A DNA stretch of 64,000 nt, from assembly GCA_965197495.1 (NCBI GenBank), contig OZ240210.1, positions 4,960,001 through 5,024,000 on the forward strand. Reading direction: 5' to 3'. The stretch is from SMYC01 sp965197495. GTDB lineage: Bacteria > Acidobacteriota > Vicinamibacteria > Marinacidobacterales > SMYC01. The notes under the pieces were generated by a model. It worked only from the letters and a program-made list of their open reading frames with translations. It had not been told where the DNA came from and did not search any database. A program made the position numbers and the translations under genes. Shown one piece after another: positions 26,822 to 36,756 of the stretch (position 1 is the stretch's first letter; each line of letters opens with the position of its first letter).

Positions 26822-28330
26822 CCCTAATCGCAAAAAAAAGAGAGCAAAGTAGCGCGAAAGTATTGACAAAGGAGCCTCTGGGTTTATGTTTGGAGCGTTG
26901 CTTCCAAACAAAACACCAAACGACCAGAGGCCCCTATAGTGCGCTTGAAACTATCTCGATTTCGCCGGAACTTCAACAAGGATCTTCCGATCGAGTTCAC
27001 AGAGCAGAACCTGAGCTCGTTTGGTGGACTGGAACTGTTTTCACGATATTTGCGCCGCGTTGAGCTAAGCCGCCGGGTAGGAAAGGCGTGCAGAGGAAAA
27101 GGCATTCGGTCGGACTACGGGAGCGTCCGACTGGTTCTGGTGTTGGTTGGGATGCTGCTCGTGGGAGCTCGTCGTCTAGAGCACCTGCAGTATGTCTGTG
27201 ATGACCCGATGCTGCTTCGCTTCTGTGGGTTGAGAAGACTACCGAGCCGTCCGACGATCGTGAATTGGCTGAAGCAATTCACGGGAGAGCGGCTCAAGGG
27301 CTTATCGGAGTTGAACGGTGTATTGGTCCACGAGCAGATCGAGCGATTGGGTCTGAACCGTCTGACGGTAGATATGGACGGCACCGTGGTTCAGGCAGGC
27401 AATCAGGTTGGATGGGCGTTTCGAGGATTCAATCCTCATCGCAAGAAGAATAAAAGTTACTACCCTTTGTTCGCTCACCTGGCTCAGACGGGCCAGATTC
27501 TCAAATCCAGAAATCGTCCTGGCAACGTTCACGACTCCAAGGGTGCCGATGCGTTTCTACGGGAACTGATAGGCGAGCTACGGGGCCAGTTCGGTCGGTC
27601 CCGAAAGCTGGAATTCCGCACGGACGCCGCGTTTTTCAACGAAAAGATTCTCAAGAGGCTAGAGCGCTCCCGAAGCGAGTTCGCGATCAAGGCTCCGTTC
27701 TGGCCGTGGCTCGGCCTAAAGGAGGTCGTCGCTGGGCGCAAGCGATGGCACCGCGTGAGTGACGAAATCGACGGCTTCTCCATCAAACACTTCATCGAGC
27801 CCTGGAATATCACCGTCCGGATCGCGATCTATCGGAAGCGAGTTCGACATCGAACGGCGAAGAACTTCCAGCTCGACCTGTTTTCTCCAGACGACGGCTA
27901 CTTCGAGTACTCAGCCGTCGCCACCAACAAATCGCTCACCGTCCAACGCCTTTGGTACTTCGCTGCTGGGCGAGGCGGCCAAGAGAAAACCTTCGCCGAA
28001 TTGCGCAGCCAGTTCGCTCTCGACGTCGTGCCCACTAAAAGCTATGCCGCCAATAGCGCCTGGCAACAGTTGAACGTGCTCGCACACAACCTGTGTCGCA
28101 GCTTTCAGCTCGACACCATCGCTGAAACGAAAGGCATCTCTCGAAAGCGTACATGCACCCATCTGCTGCACACCATCCGCACCATCCGCTTCTGCATCAT
28201 CAACAAAGCCGGCCGCCTCGTTCACGTTAGTGGTCGAAACGCGCTCCGAATGGCCACAAACTCCTCCACTCAGACACTCTTTGAAAGAATCGAACTCGCG
28301 CTAGCGTCATGAATTATTGTTCGATTAGGG
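26822..28330 (+). mobile_element. IS1380-family element
   Basis: 1509 bp with terminal repeats CCCTAATCGCAAA (left) and, reading inward from the right, CCCTAATCGAACAA. Both sides are flanked by CTAA (26818-26821 and 28331-28334), and the uninterrupted IS110 leader of copy 1 has a single CTAA at that place, proving a 4-bp target duplication. It carries one intact transposase gene. Confidence 0.9.
26939..28312 (+). CDS. IS1380-family transposase
   Basis: 457 residues from GTG 26939 (RLKLSRFRRNFNKDLPIEFT). DDE-type core: LTVDMDGTVVQAGNQ, RKLEFRTDAAFFNEKIL and the downstream Glu motif GRGGQEKTFAELRSQFALD with SYAANSAWQQLNVLAHNL, as in IS1380 enzymes. The frame is intact with no indels. It is the only obvious enzyme in the window that could mobilise the 189-bp MITE at 49794-49982, which shares its terminal repeats. 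Confidence 0.9.
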   Translation: MRLKLSRFRRNFNKDLPIEFTEQNLSSFGGLELFSRYLRRVELSRRVGKACRGKGIRSDYGSVRLVLVLVGMLLVGARRLEHLQYVCDDPMLLRFCGLRRLPSRPTIVNWLKQFTGERLKGLSELNGVLVHEQIERLGLNRLTVDMDGTVVQAGNQVGWAFRGFNPHRKKNKSYYPLFAHLAQTGQILKSRNRPGNVHDSKGADAFLRELIGELRGQFGRSRKLEFRTDAAFFNEKILKRLERSRSEFAIKAPFWPWLGLKEVVAGRKRWHRVSDEIDGFSIKHFIEPWNITVRIAIYRKRVRHRTAKNFQLDLFSPDDGYFEYSAVATNKSLTVQRLWYFAAGRGGQEKTFAELRSQFALDVVPTKSYAANSAWQQLNVLAHNLCRSFQLDTIAETKGISRKRTCTHLLHTIRTIRFCIINKAGRLVHVSGRNALRMATNSSTQTLFERIELALAS

Positions 28331-28530
28331 CTAAGACTCCCAATATGAAGTTCATTTCCCCACAACCGTTCTGAAGCTCCGTCAGGATAACCTCAGCTGC
28401 AAGCTCTGCCTCCTTCCAAATGCGCCATCGTCCTCCTTTTCCACTTTTCCACAGGGAGCTGAACCCTTCTTACTCCTGTTGAAAACAAAATTTGTGTTTC
28501 TTTGTGATTCAAAGACGATTTGAGTATACC

Positions 28531-29343
28531 GGGTGAAGTCTACCGCGCGCGGGACACCAAGGCCGGCCGCGATGTGGCGATCAAGGTGCTCCCGGAGGCG
28601 GTCGTGCAGTCACCGGAGCGTCTGGCGCGGTTTGAGCGCGAAGCTCAATTGTTGGCATCGCTGAACCATCCAAACATCGCGACCATTCACGGGCTCGAAG
28701 AGCACGAGGGGATCGCCTACCTCGTGATGGGGCTCGTGCCCGGCGAAACACTTGCGGAGAGGTTGGGACGCGGTTCGATTCCGGAGAAAGAAGCCGTTGA
28801 GCTGGCTCGCCAGATCATCGACGGTCTGGAAGCTCTCCTCGGCCCGAAACAGTATGTCCGCATAACGGGAAAGCCGAATTCATACGAAGATAGCTTTCCC
28901 GGTGTTGTTGGGGAAGCTCGCGAGCTCTTCCCGCTCGTCCAGAGTCCGTTCCTGGAATCGAACGCTCAGTTCTCCCCGGCCGGAGGCTTCATCGTTTACG
29001 ACTCCAACGAGTCCGGACGGAGCGAGGTCTAAGTGGTCTCGTTCCCTGACGCCGACAAGAAGTGGCAAGTGTCAACGAACGGTGGATGGTATCCAATTTG
29101 GCCACGAGACGGCCACGAGATCGTCTACAAAACGATCACCGGACGTGTCATCGCGGTGGCGGTCGAGACAAGAGACGACCGACTCGAGATCGGTAGCTCG
29201 ACGCCTTTGTTTCGACTATCGACGTATTCGGATAGGCGTTTCGGAACCAGCGACGCCCAGAAGTTTCTCGTCATCAGCTCCGCTGGGCAGAAAAACTCAC
29301 CCTGGTCACCTACTGGCCCGCGACCCTTCCGTCGAGCCCTTGA
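28531..29343 (+). pseudogene. Remainder of Ser/Thr kinase 2 with internal deletion and in-frame TAA
   Basis: Continues kinase 2 as GEVYRARDTKAGRDVAIKVL to ELARQIIDGLEAL, then jumps to a TolB/WD40-like segment (FSPAGGFIVYDSNESGRSEV), so the catalytic loop, activation segment and C-lobe are deleted. TAA at 29030-29032 falls where relatives read SEVYVVSFP, so a Tyr codon became a stop. The same frame then gives VVSFPDADKKWQVSTNGGWY. A one-base slip in an A-run near 29293 shifts the last codons (LTLVTYWPATLPSSP). Clearly inactive. Confidence 0.75.
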
Positions 29344-29346
29344 CGG

Positions 29347-32300
29347 ATGAGTCAGGAGGCGTCCGTCATCCTCGAGCGCTACGAGCTCGGGCCGCCCATT
29401 GGCGAGGGAGGCATGGGCGAAGTGTTTCGTGGCCTCGATCGCGAGACTGGCGAAACGGTCGCGATCAAGCGGCTCAAGTCGGGGCGCCTGGCAAATGACC
29501 CGACCCTGGCACGAGGGCGACGCCCTGCGCGTGCTCGACCACCCCAACATCGTCAAAGTGCTTGCGAGCGGGAGCGAGTCGGGCGACCACTACATCGTCA
29601 TGGAGCTCGTCGCCGGCGGCTCCCTCGCTGATCTTCTGTCGAAAGAAGGATGTCTTCCGATAGGACGAACCGTCGGTATCGCGCTCGAGCTCGCGGATGC
29701 GCTGACGCGATCCCATCATTTGAAGATCGTTCACCGGGACATCAAACCTGGCAACGTGCTGCTCGCGCAAGACGGGACGCCGCGCCTGACGGATTTCGGA
29801 GTCGCCCGTATTGGGGAATCGGCGTTTACCGGCAGCGGAAACGTGATCGGGACGCACGGCTACATCAGTCCCGAAGCGCTTCACGGGCATGGCTCGGACA
29901 CTCGCGGTGATATCTGGGCGTTTGGTGTCCTGCTCTACGAGATGCTCGCCGGTAGAAGACCTTTCGCGACGGCCTACGGTAGCGCGCCGGTTGCCGAGAT
30001 AATGGGGATACTGAAGGAACGTCCGCCGGAGCTCGACGAGCTGCGCCCCGAAGTCCCCATCGCTCTCGTCGATCTCGTGGGCCGCATGCTCGAAAAGGAA
30101 CCGCAGCAGCGCATTCCGTCCATGCGGCGCGTGGGAGCAGAGCTCGAGTCGATTCAAGTCGGCGCAGACGCACCGAGCGCGATGAGTGAAGAGCAGACGT
30201 TCGAACGTGGGCGCTTCGCTGAGGCGTCTTCATCGAGTCCATTGAGGCACAACCTCCCGCTGCAACCCACCCCGTTCGTCGGACGCGAACAAGAGCTCGC
30301 CGAGGTCGTCTCTTTGCTGGAACCGCCCGACGCGCGACTCGTCACTCTCGTGGGGCCCGGCGGTATGGGAAAAACTCGACTCGCGATCGAAGCGGCGCGC
30401 GCGCTGGGCGACGCGTTTTCCGGCGGCGCGTGCTTCGTTCCCCTCGCGGGACTTGCGGATTCGTCTCAGATTTTATCGAGGGTGGCGGACGCGGTCGGCT
30501 ACTCGTTCTCTGGCCCCGAGGATCCGAAGCGTCAGCTCCTCAACTTCCTGCGCGAGAAGTCACTCCTTCTGATACTGGACGGCTTCGAGTACTTGATCGA
30601 GGAGACTGCGTTGCTTGCAGACGTCGTGACCGAGGCAGCCGGCGTGAAGCTTCTCGCGACATCCCGGGAGAGACTCCAACTCCGATTCGAGTCTTTCTAC
30701 GAATGCGGCGGGATGCAGGTCCCCACCCTGGCCGGCGCGGACGACGCCCGTTCGTTCGGGGCCGTTCGGTTGTTCGAGACGAGTGCCCGCAGAGCACGCC
30801 CGGACTTCGAGCTCGCGGACGAAGACGTCGCCGCTGTCGTCGACATCTGTCGCCTGGTGATGGGGATGCCGCTCGGCATCGAGTTGGCCGCCGCATGGAT
30901 CGCGATGCTGTCACCCAAGGAGATTGTTGACGAGGTCAAAAAAAGTTTCGACTTCCTCGAAACCGACATGCGAGACGTTCCGGAGCGTCATCGGAGCGTG
31001 AGGGCACTGTTCGACGCCTCTTGGAATCTTCTAAAGCCTGGCGAGAGAGACGCGCTCGCTCGGCTCGCCGTTTTTCGCGGCGGGTTCGATCGAGGCGCCG
31101 CAAACGAAGTGAGCGGCGCTGGTCTGAGGACCGTGGCGCGGCTAGTGAGCAAGTCGCTCCTCAAAAGAAATCCGGCCGGAAGATACGAACAGCACGACCT
31201 CGTAAAACAGTTCGCGTGGGAGCACCTGGAAAGCTCCGGCCAAGCCGAGCAAGTTCGAGAGCATCACGCCGACTACTTTTGTGATTACGTGGAGCGTTTG
31301 GAGCGGCGCCTGCGAGGTCGAACGCAAGGCCGCGCCCTGGGCGAGCTGGAGCGAGAGCTCGACAACGTGCGCGCGACGTGGGAGTGGGCGCTCGAGACGA
31401 AGCGCCTGGACGTGCTCTCTCGTTTGGTCGAGAGTTTGTTTCGCTTCTTCGAGATGAAGGGGCGATTTCGAGACGGGCAGAAGCTTTTCGGTGAGACGGC
31501 AGCGCTGATCCACGGTGACGACAGTAACGGGGACGCAGCCCAGGTATTACGAGCGCGGCTTCTCGCGCGCCAGGGCCGATTTGGTCACCGTCTCGGCGGC
31601 TGTCAACAGGCCCGGGCGATCCTCGAGAAGAGCTTGGCCATGGCACGCGAGTACGAACTGAAGGGCGAAGTTGCCTTTTGTCTGGAGAACCTGGCCGACG
31701 TGACCAGCCTTCTCGGCGAGTACGAGACGAGCAACGCGCTCGCCAAAGAGGCGCTGACGGTATGTGAGGAGATTGGCGACCGCTGGACGATGGAGAGCGT
31801 CCTGAACAACTTGGGAGTCGTCTCCTACCAGCAGAAGAAGTTCGACGATGCTGCGAAGTACTATCGAGAAAGTCTGGAGGTTGCTCGGGAGATCGGGGAT
31901 CCTATGGGGGTCGGCATTCGCACTCAACAACCTCGGTGTTCTTGCGCACGACGGCGGCCGGTTCGAGGAGGCCAAGAATCGCTACCTCGAGAGCCTTCGG
32001 GTTTGTGAAGACGTGGGAGACACGCACGGTGTTGCGGCCGCGCACATCAACCTCGGGCGTATGCACTACGAGCTCGGCGAGCCGTCGGATGCGAGAGTGT
32101 CTGCCACCAGGGGGCTGGAGCTTTCAAAAGAACTAGGCGATAGCTGGGGGACGATCGCTTCGCTCGTGAACCTCGGTGAGCTCGATCTGGTAGGAGGCGA
32201 TACGAGCGCGGCGCGTCAACGTTTCGTCGAAGCTCTCGAAAGAGCCCGTCAGATTCGCGCCACGCCGTTGATCCTGGAGGCACTGGTTGGGCTTGCCGCG

Positions 32301-32516
32301 ATCGTGCACGCTGAGGGGAGAGTCGAGACGGCGATCGAGCTTGTTGCCCACGTCGAGTCCCACTCGGCCACGGACCCGGAAACCCAGGACCGAGCTGCAC
32401 AGTTGATGAAGTCGTTGCGTGCGTCGTGCGGCGAGGCCATTTTCACTGAAGCGAAAAATAGAGGAGAATACCGTCGACTCGACGAGCTAGTCAACGACGT
32501 GTTAACGGAGGCCTAG
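29347..32516 (+). pseudogene. Ser/Thr kinase - NB-ARC/STAND ATPase - TPR regulator with two frameshifts
   Basis: ATG 29347 starts the kinase N-lobe: YELGPPIGEGGMGEVFRGLD with AIKRL. The frame changes near 29505 at NDPTLARG / WHEGDALRVLDHPN. After that come the catalytic loop IVHRDIKPGNVL, DFGV and GTHGYISPEAL, then an ATPase with Walker A LVGPGGMGKTRLA, LLLILDGFEYL and LLATSRERL, then about 600 residues of TPR. An extra G in a G-run near 31917 shifts the frame inside the TPRs; the last 220 residues continue in the new frame (FALNNLGVLAHDGGRFEEAK). Repaired, it would be about 1050 residues: a cytoplasmic sensor-type regulator. Whether it is intact in vivo depends on these two sites. Confidence 0.75.
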
Positions 32517-32535
32517 TGTCTTCGAGGAGGGAAAC

Positions 32536-32718
32536 ATGGCTAAAATTCTGCGTTGTAAACATATCGGCCCGGACACGAGCTGCCAGCTCGAGGCAAAGGG
32601 CGAGACTGAGGACGAGATCCTGAAACAGGTAGCGACGCATGCTGCCGCCGAGCACGGCATCACACAAGTAACCCCGGAGCTCGTCGACAAAGCTCGGGCG
32701 AATATGGAAAACGTCTGA
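32536..32718 (+). CDS. DUF1059 small protein
   Basis: 60 residues from ATG 32536 with GGAGG seven bases upstream. MAKILRCKHIGPDTSCQLEA followed by GETEDEILKQVATHAAAEHG and ITQVTPELVDKAR fits the DUF1059 family, small cytoplasmic proteins of unknown function with a 'C..iG.dC.....G.teeei' core. Intact. It follows the kinase gene in the same direction but has its own strong ribosome site. Confidence 0.85.
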   Translation: MAKILRCKHIGPDTSCQLEAKGETEDEILKQVATHAAAEHGITQVTPELVDKARANMENV

Positions 32719-32753
32719 GCTCGAATCTCATAGAGACCGGTTCGGATTTGATC

Positions 32754-32776
32754 AGTGTCCGCCACATGTGCGGACC
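32754..32776. terminator. Possible terminator hairpin between convergent genes
   Basis: GTCCGC and GCGGAC pair around CACATGT between two convergent genes. The short stem lacks a clear T-run, so it may be a weak bidirectional terminator or chance. Confidence 0.25.
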
Positions 32777-32799
32777 GGACTTCCGTCGTAGCCTAGCTG

Positions 32800-33900
32800 C
32801 TACCTAGACTGCCCCCGAGCCTCGTCCTCGAGAATCCGCGCGCCGCGCAGGATTCCACCGAGGGCGTAATTTGCCTCGTGGCACGCGTATTCGTACATGC
32901 GATTGCTCGTCGCGGGCCACACATACTCGCCGCTCCACTTCGTCGACCAAATCGTCAGGTCGTCGACCATGAACTGATAGAGCAGCGTGTCGGCGTCGAG
33001 GCGTGTGAACCGCTCGACAACATGAAGGTCGCGGGACGCGCCATTGAGCGCGGGCGTGTCCTTGAAGTTCGTTGTGTCGACGACCAGCGTGTCTCCCTCC
33101 CAGTGGCCGACCGAGTCGCCGAGCCAGCTCCGGATCTCGGGCGGTGCATGTTCCTCGTTCATCCGGATGATGCGCGCATCGTGAACCATCTCCACGAGGA
33201 TCATCACGTAGTCGTCGGTCTGCACGATCCGCTTGAGGTTGTTGTAAAGCACCGGCAGCATCGGGGGGCCGGATGTGGAACCGAACCCCAGTAGGCAGCG
33301 TTCGCCGAGGGGCCGAGTCTCGGGGTCATCGTACGGGCCCGGCGCGTCCGGGCCGTTCTCGAGGATCCACCAGGCGGTGCCCGTGTTCTCTCGGCCGAGG
33401 CCCACACGCGCCATCGCCGCCTCACGAGCCTCCGGTGTCAAGGGCGGCCGTCGTCCGTTGGGCGGATCGACGATGATCGACGTCCGGAACCGCCCGTCGA
33501 TCTGAAACGCCGCCGTCCCGCGGTCCATCCAGAAGGTGTTGTAGCCGCCGACATTCCCCGCTGCGCCGCTGGAGCCGTCCCCTCCCACCGGGGGGCCTCC
33601 TCCGGTATGGCGTTCGTGTCTGTTGCGTTCGGTCGGGATGTTGAATGCTTCGGCAAGGGCTTGAGGCTCCCGGGCCTCGATCTCCGCCGCTTCTTCCTCC
33701 GTCAGGAATAGGTTGTTGCCGTAGCGTTCGGGGCGCTGCACGGGAGTCAGCGTGGCCGTGTCATAGATGCCCGAAAGATCAGGCCGACCATACGACGTGC
33801 GGGGAATGTCGGTGCCTCTTTGTTGCGCGAGCGTCGCCGGCGTCACCCATACGAGCGCGATCGTTAAAACACCAATGAACGCGAGGATTCGACTGCGCAT
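32800..33900 (-). CDS. Secreted protein of unknown function, Acidobacteriota-type
   Basis: 366 residues from ATG 33900. Signal peptide MRSRILAFIGVLTIALVWVT ending at AQQ. Then RTSYGRPDLSGIYDTATLTP, a 'pDLsGiw' opening shared by a large uncharacterised exported family. Later segments such as RPLGERCLLGFGSTSGPPML, MVHDARIIRMNEEHAPPEIR and SVGHWEGDTLVVDTTNFKD are also family hallmarks. The last suggests a beta-rich lipocalin-like fold, but no reaction is known. Intact, on its own transcription unit. Confidence 0.75.
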   Translation of the reverse strand: MRSRILAFIGVLTIALVWVTPATLAQQRGTDIPRTSYGRPDLSGIYDTATLTPVQRPERYGNNLFLTEEEAAEIEAREPQALAEAFNIPTERNRHERHTGGGPPVGGDGSSGAAGNVGGYNTFWMDRGTAAFQIDGRFRTSIIVDPPNGRRPPLTPEAREAAMARVGLGRENTGTAWWILENGPDAPGPYDDPETRPLGERCLLGFGSTSGPPMLPVLYNNLKRIVQTDDYVMILVEMVHDARIIRMNEEHAPPEIRSWLGDSVGHWEGDTLVVDTTNFKDTPALNGASRDLHVVERFTRLDADTLLYQFMVDDLTIWSTKWSGEYVWPATSNRMYEYACHEANYALGGILRGARILEDEARGQSR

Positions 33901-33986
33901 TACACTCCATCTCTACTGCACGCGACCTCGCATTCTATCTCCGGTCGCGGCCTGGCGGTAGCACTGGCGGGCGCGCGTCTCCTACA

Positions 33987-34660
33987 ATGCAGCCATTATA
34001 CGGTTACGACGGCATTGCTTTCGATAGCGACACCGAAGCCATCCTCGAAGCGGTGCCCGATGACGAGGCCTTCATCCACGATTGGCTCGGGATCGCCGAG
34101 CCCGACGAGGTTGGAAGAAATCTGCAGGAAGCGGTGCAGTACCCGTCTTTGAACGTGCGCGGTATTTTGGCCGGCTGGGTGGGTGACGAGGTGCGGACGA
34201 TCATCCCCGCCAAGGCGGTGGCGGAGGTCGATGTGCGTCTTGTCGTTGAAAGTGATCCCGAAAAGCTATTGGCCTCGATCCGCCAGCACATCGTGGAGCA
34301 GGGATATCACTTGGTCGACGGCGAGCCGACCGATGCGGAGAGAAAGGCCCATGCGAAGCTTGCGTCGTTCGAGTATGAAGTCAACTATCGCACGTTCCGG
34401 ACCGAGTTCGACTCCGAGCCCGGGCGCTGGCTCACCGACGCGATGACGTACGTCTATGGCGAAGCGCCGATCCGCATCCGTACGGCGGGGGGCTCGATTC
34501 CCATCGCCTTTCGTCACAACGACTAGGCGTTCCCGCGGTAGGTGTCCCGAGCGTCAACCCGGACAACAATCAGCACAGCCCGAACGAGAACATTCGCGTC
34601 GGGCACTTCGTCGAGGGGATTCGGGTGATCCTCGCCGTGCTGGCGCAACCGATCGACTAA
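33987..34660 (+). pseudogene. C-terminal half of an M20 peptidase
   Basis: From about 34120 the frame encodes the M20 dimerisation domain (VQYPSLNVRGILAGWVGDEV, RTIIPAKAVAEVDVRLV) and then the return to the catalytic domain (RIRTAGGSIPI). Two shifts around 34500-34525 are needed to continue into SPFVTT and VPAVGVPSVNPDNNQHSPNE followed by NIRVGHFVEGI, ending at TAA 34660. The metal-binding N-terminal half is absent. M20 relatives are Zn-dependent exopeptidases or deacylases. The N-terminal half of another M20 gene is found at 48761. Confidence 0.7.
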
Positions 34661-35592
34661 CTGGGCATGCCCCCTGTGTCTGTCAGGCCCGGCGTCTCGA
34701 AGCCTATCGCTTGAAGGTCGATGATCAGCTTTTCGCTCTGCGCTTCGTCGAGCTCGACGAGCGGTGGCCGCAGCCGGTTCCACTCCGAGTCGGAAGCGTA
34801 GTGCGAGATGATGGTCTTGAGCGCTGGGACCAGCGGAAATTGCTGAACTGTCATGCGCACCTGGTTTAGAGATTCCTGGAGCGCGTCCGCTTCGTCCGTT
34901 TGCCATTTTTGGAATAGACCGTCGATGGCCGCGGGGTTGATGTTGGCCGTTGCTGAAATGCAGCCGACGCCTCCGGCCCGCATGTTTGCGAGAAGCAGTG
35001 ACTCGCTTCCCGCGAAATAGCCGAAGCCCGGAAAGGTGCGCAGCATGGCTTCCAAGTTCTCGCGGTCACCGGAGCTGTCCTTCATGCCGACGACGATGCC
35101 GGGAAAAGCTTCCTTGAGACGCCCCACGAGCTCGATCCCGAAAGGCACCGCAGACATCTGCGGGAAGTGATAGAGATAGATGCGCAAGCGGTCGTCGCCG
35201 ACGCGTTCGATGATCTCAGCGAACGAACGATAGAGACCTTCGTCGCTCACGTTCTTGTAATAGAAAGGTGGCAGCATCAGGACGCCGCCCACGTCGTGGT
35301 CGACGGCGTGCTTCGTGAGCTTCACGGTGTCGGGGATCGAGCAACAGCCAGTCCCGGGCATCACGCGCTTCGGGTCGACGCCTCCATCGACGAGCATGTC
35401 GAGAAGCGACATCCGTTCTTCGATCGACAACGAGTTGGCTTCGCCGTTCGTCCCGAACACAGCGAGGCCGCAATTTTGAGCCGCGAGCCATTGGCAGTGC
35501 TTCAGGTATCGATCCCTATCGGGCGCGTAGTCGTCTTTGAAAGGGGTGACGACCGGCGCGAGTACGCCGGACATGAGTGAGCTCGCGTTCAT
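34657..35592 (-). CDS. Dihydrodipicolinate synthase-family aldolase (DapA-like)
   Basis: 311 residues, typical length of the TIM-barrel DHDPS/N-acetylneuraminate lyase superfamily. The Schiff-base lysine is Lys171 in GIVVGMKDSSGD. The Tyr of the catalytic region is in RIYLYHFPQ (about residue 141), and the carboxylate-binding GTNGE loop is at about 47-51. Genomic context (TPP-dependent decarboxylase genes upstream, no lysine genes) argues for a catabolic 2-keto-acid aldolase rather than lysine synthesis. Start ATG 35592 follows GGAGA. Confidence 0.85.
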   Translation of the reverse strand: MNASSLMSGVLAPVVTPFKDDYAPDRDRYLKHCQWLAAQNCGLAVFGTNGEANSLSIEERMSLLDMLVDGGVDPKRVMPGTGCCSIPDTVKLTKHAVDHDVGGVLMLPPFYYKNVSDEGLYRSFAEIIERVGDDRLRIYLYHFPQMSAVPFGIELVGRLKEAFPGIVVGMKDSSGDRENLEAMLRTFPGFGYFAGSESLLLANMRAGGVGCISATANINPAAIDGLFQKWQTDEADALQESLNQVRMTVQQFPLVPALKTIISHYASDSEWNRLRPPLVELDEAQSEKLIIDLQAIGFETPGLTDTGGMPS

Positions 35593-35617
35593 TGGGGTGT
35601 CTCCATAAGGCTCGAGT

Positions 35618-36214
35618 TTACCTCAGCGCCTCTCGGAATCGGCGCGACCAGTCGAAAAGCGACGTCTTCAAATAGCGCGCCTCTTCGGCGTCGCTTCTAG
35701 AAATCGGTCCCTCGGATTCGGGCGCGACCGTGACGCTGACGAAAATCGGCCCCGGGTCTTTCAAGATGCCCGGAAGCGCGGACGCGTAGGTGCTCGCGTC
35801 GTCGAAGTGATGGACGAGCGCGAAACCGGCCGCCTTCGCCATCCCCGCGAAATCGACGGACGAGCCTCAGGGAACGGCCTGATTACCGGTGATCTCGTAA
35901 GTGCGGTTCACGATCACGAAGAGCACGAAGTTGTCCGCCCCGGCTTCGACGATGGTCGCGAGCGTACCGAGCGACATGAGCATGCTGCCGTCGCCGTTCA
36001 AGCACAGCACGCGCCGCTCGGGGCGGGCGAGGGCGACGCCGAGCGCGAGGTCGGCGGTGTGGCCCATGGCGCTATCGGCCGAAGCGAAGTCGAGGTCGCT
36101 GTCGGACAGCTGGCCCCACGGTCGGACGACACCCATGCTCGTGACGACGACCTCGTCGGTGCGCAAGCGCGCGAGAGGCTCGAGGAGGTCCTTCTTCGTC
36201 AGCACGGGCGTCAC
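35618..36214 (-). pseudogene. TPP-dependent decarboxylase, beta (TPP-binding) subunit, in-frame TGA
   Basis: ATG 36214 overlaps the alpha stop by 4 bp. The TPP motif is clear: CLNGDGSMLMSLGTLATIVE with NRTYEITGNQ. After GNQAVP a TGA at 35867-35869 interrupts, and the same frame resumes GSSVDFAGMAKAAGFALVHH to the end. Relatives read GNQ.VPGA.SVDFA, so a Gly codon (GGA to TGA) is the likely ancestor. Together with the alpha subunit this resembles two-subunit phosphonopyruvate or sulfopyruvate decarboxylases, which split a 3-substituted pyruvate into an aldehyde and CO2. Confidence 0.7.
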
Positions 36215-36756
36215 ACCAGAGATCGGGTCAAGAGGAGGGCTACGGGCCGCGATTCGGCCTCGGCGCGCACGGCCGCGCGCGCGATGCGCGTCTGGTCGTC
36301 ATCGGAGCGGTAGAGCTCGTAAGGAACGCGCCAGGCGTCGAGCGTCGGCTCGGTCACGACGGCCACGGAGTCCACGTCTGCGCGCGTCATCACGTCCCGC
36401 GCGCCGTCGGCCTCTTTGAGAAACTTAGGGTACCCACGGTAGGTCACGAGACAGAGCAGGGGGACGCCCATGCGCATCGCGGTCCCGCGCAAGCTGTCGC
36501 CGCTTTCGAGGAGTCCGGTGTTCTGGATGAGCACGACCGGGTGGGCCCCTCCGAGCCAGAGACCCGAAGCGACGGCAAAGGCCTCGCCTTCGCGCGTCAC
36601 CGTCAGCAGCCGAATCGCTCCGTCTTCGTCGAGAAGATGAAATAGAGCGGCCGAGCTGTTGTCCGGAATTCCGACGACATGCGAGACGCCGAGGCGTTGA
36701 AGCTCCTCGTGCAGAGTGTCTGCTCGGGGAGGAGGCAGGCTAGTCAGAACGGTTTG
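36211..36756 (-). CDS. TPP-dependent decarboxylase, alpha (pyrimidine-binding) subunit
   Basis: Frame runs from just after the previous gene's stop: TLHEELQRLGVSHVVGIPDN, then LLTVTREGEAFAVASGLWLG (catalytic Glu), VVLIQNTGLLESGDSLRGTA and PLLCLVTYRGYPKF. This is the Pyr domain of sulfopyruvate/phosphonopyruvate decarboxylases. No ATG/GTG/TTG occurs in frame before TLHEE, so the first few codons may be missing or a CTG (near 36747) may serve; a later GTG (36600) would cut off the domain. Stop overlaps the beta start by 4 bp. Confidence 0.65.
   Translation of the reverse strand, partial: QTVLTSLPPPRADTLHEELQRLGVSHVVGIPDNSSAALFHLLDEDGAIRLLTVTREGEAFAVASGLWLGGAHPVVLIQNTGLLESGDSLRGTAMRMGVPLLCLVTYRGYPKFLKEADGARDVMTRADVDSVAVVTEPTLDAWRVPYELYRSDDDQTRIARAAVRAEAESRPVALLLTRSLV

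Larger units (their letters stand above)
26624..28530 (-). mobile_element. Second IS110 relic (leader only), interrupted by IS1380
   Basis: 26624-26817 and 28331-28530 together match the IS110 leader of the first copy almost base for base, including the first codons MMKH of the transposase. The remainder of the gene is gone. The leader ends at 28530 against kinase 2 codons at the same codon position as in copy 1. An IS1380 element occupies 26822-28330. Confidence 0.75.
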
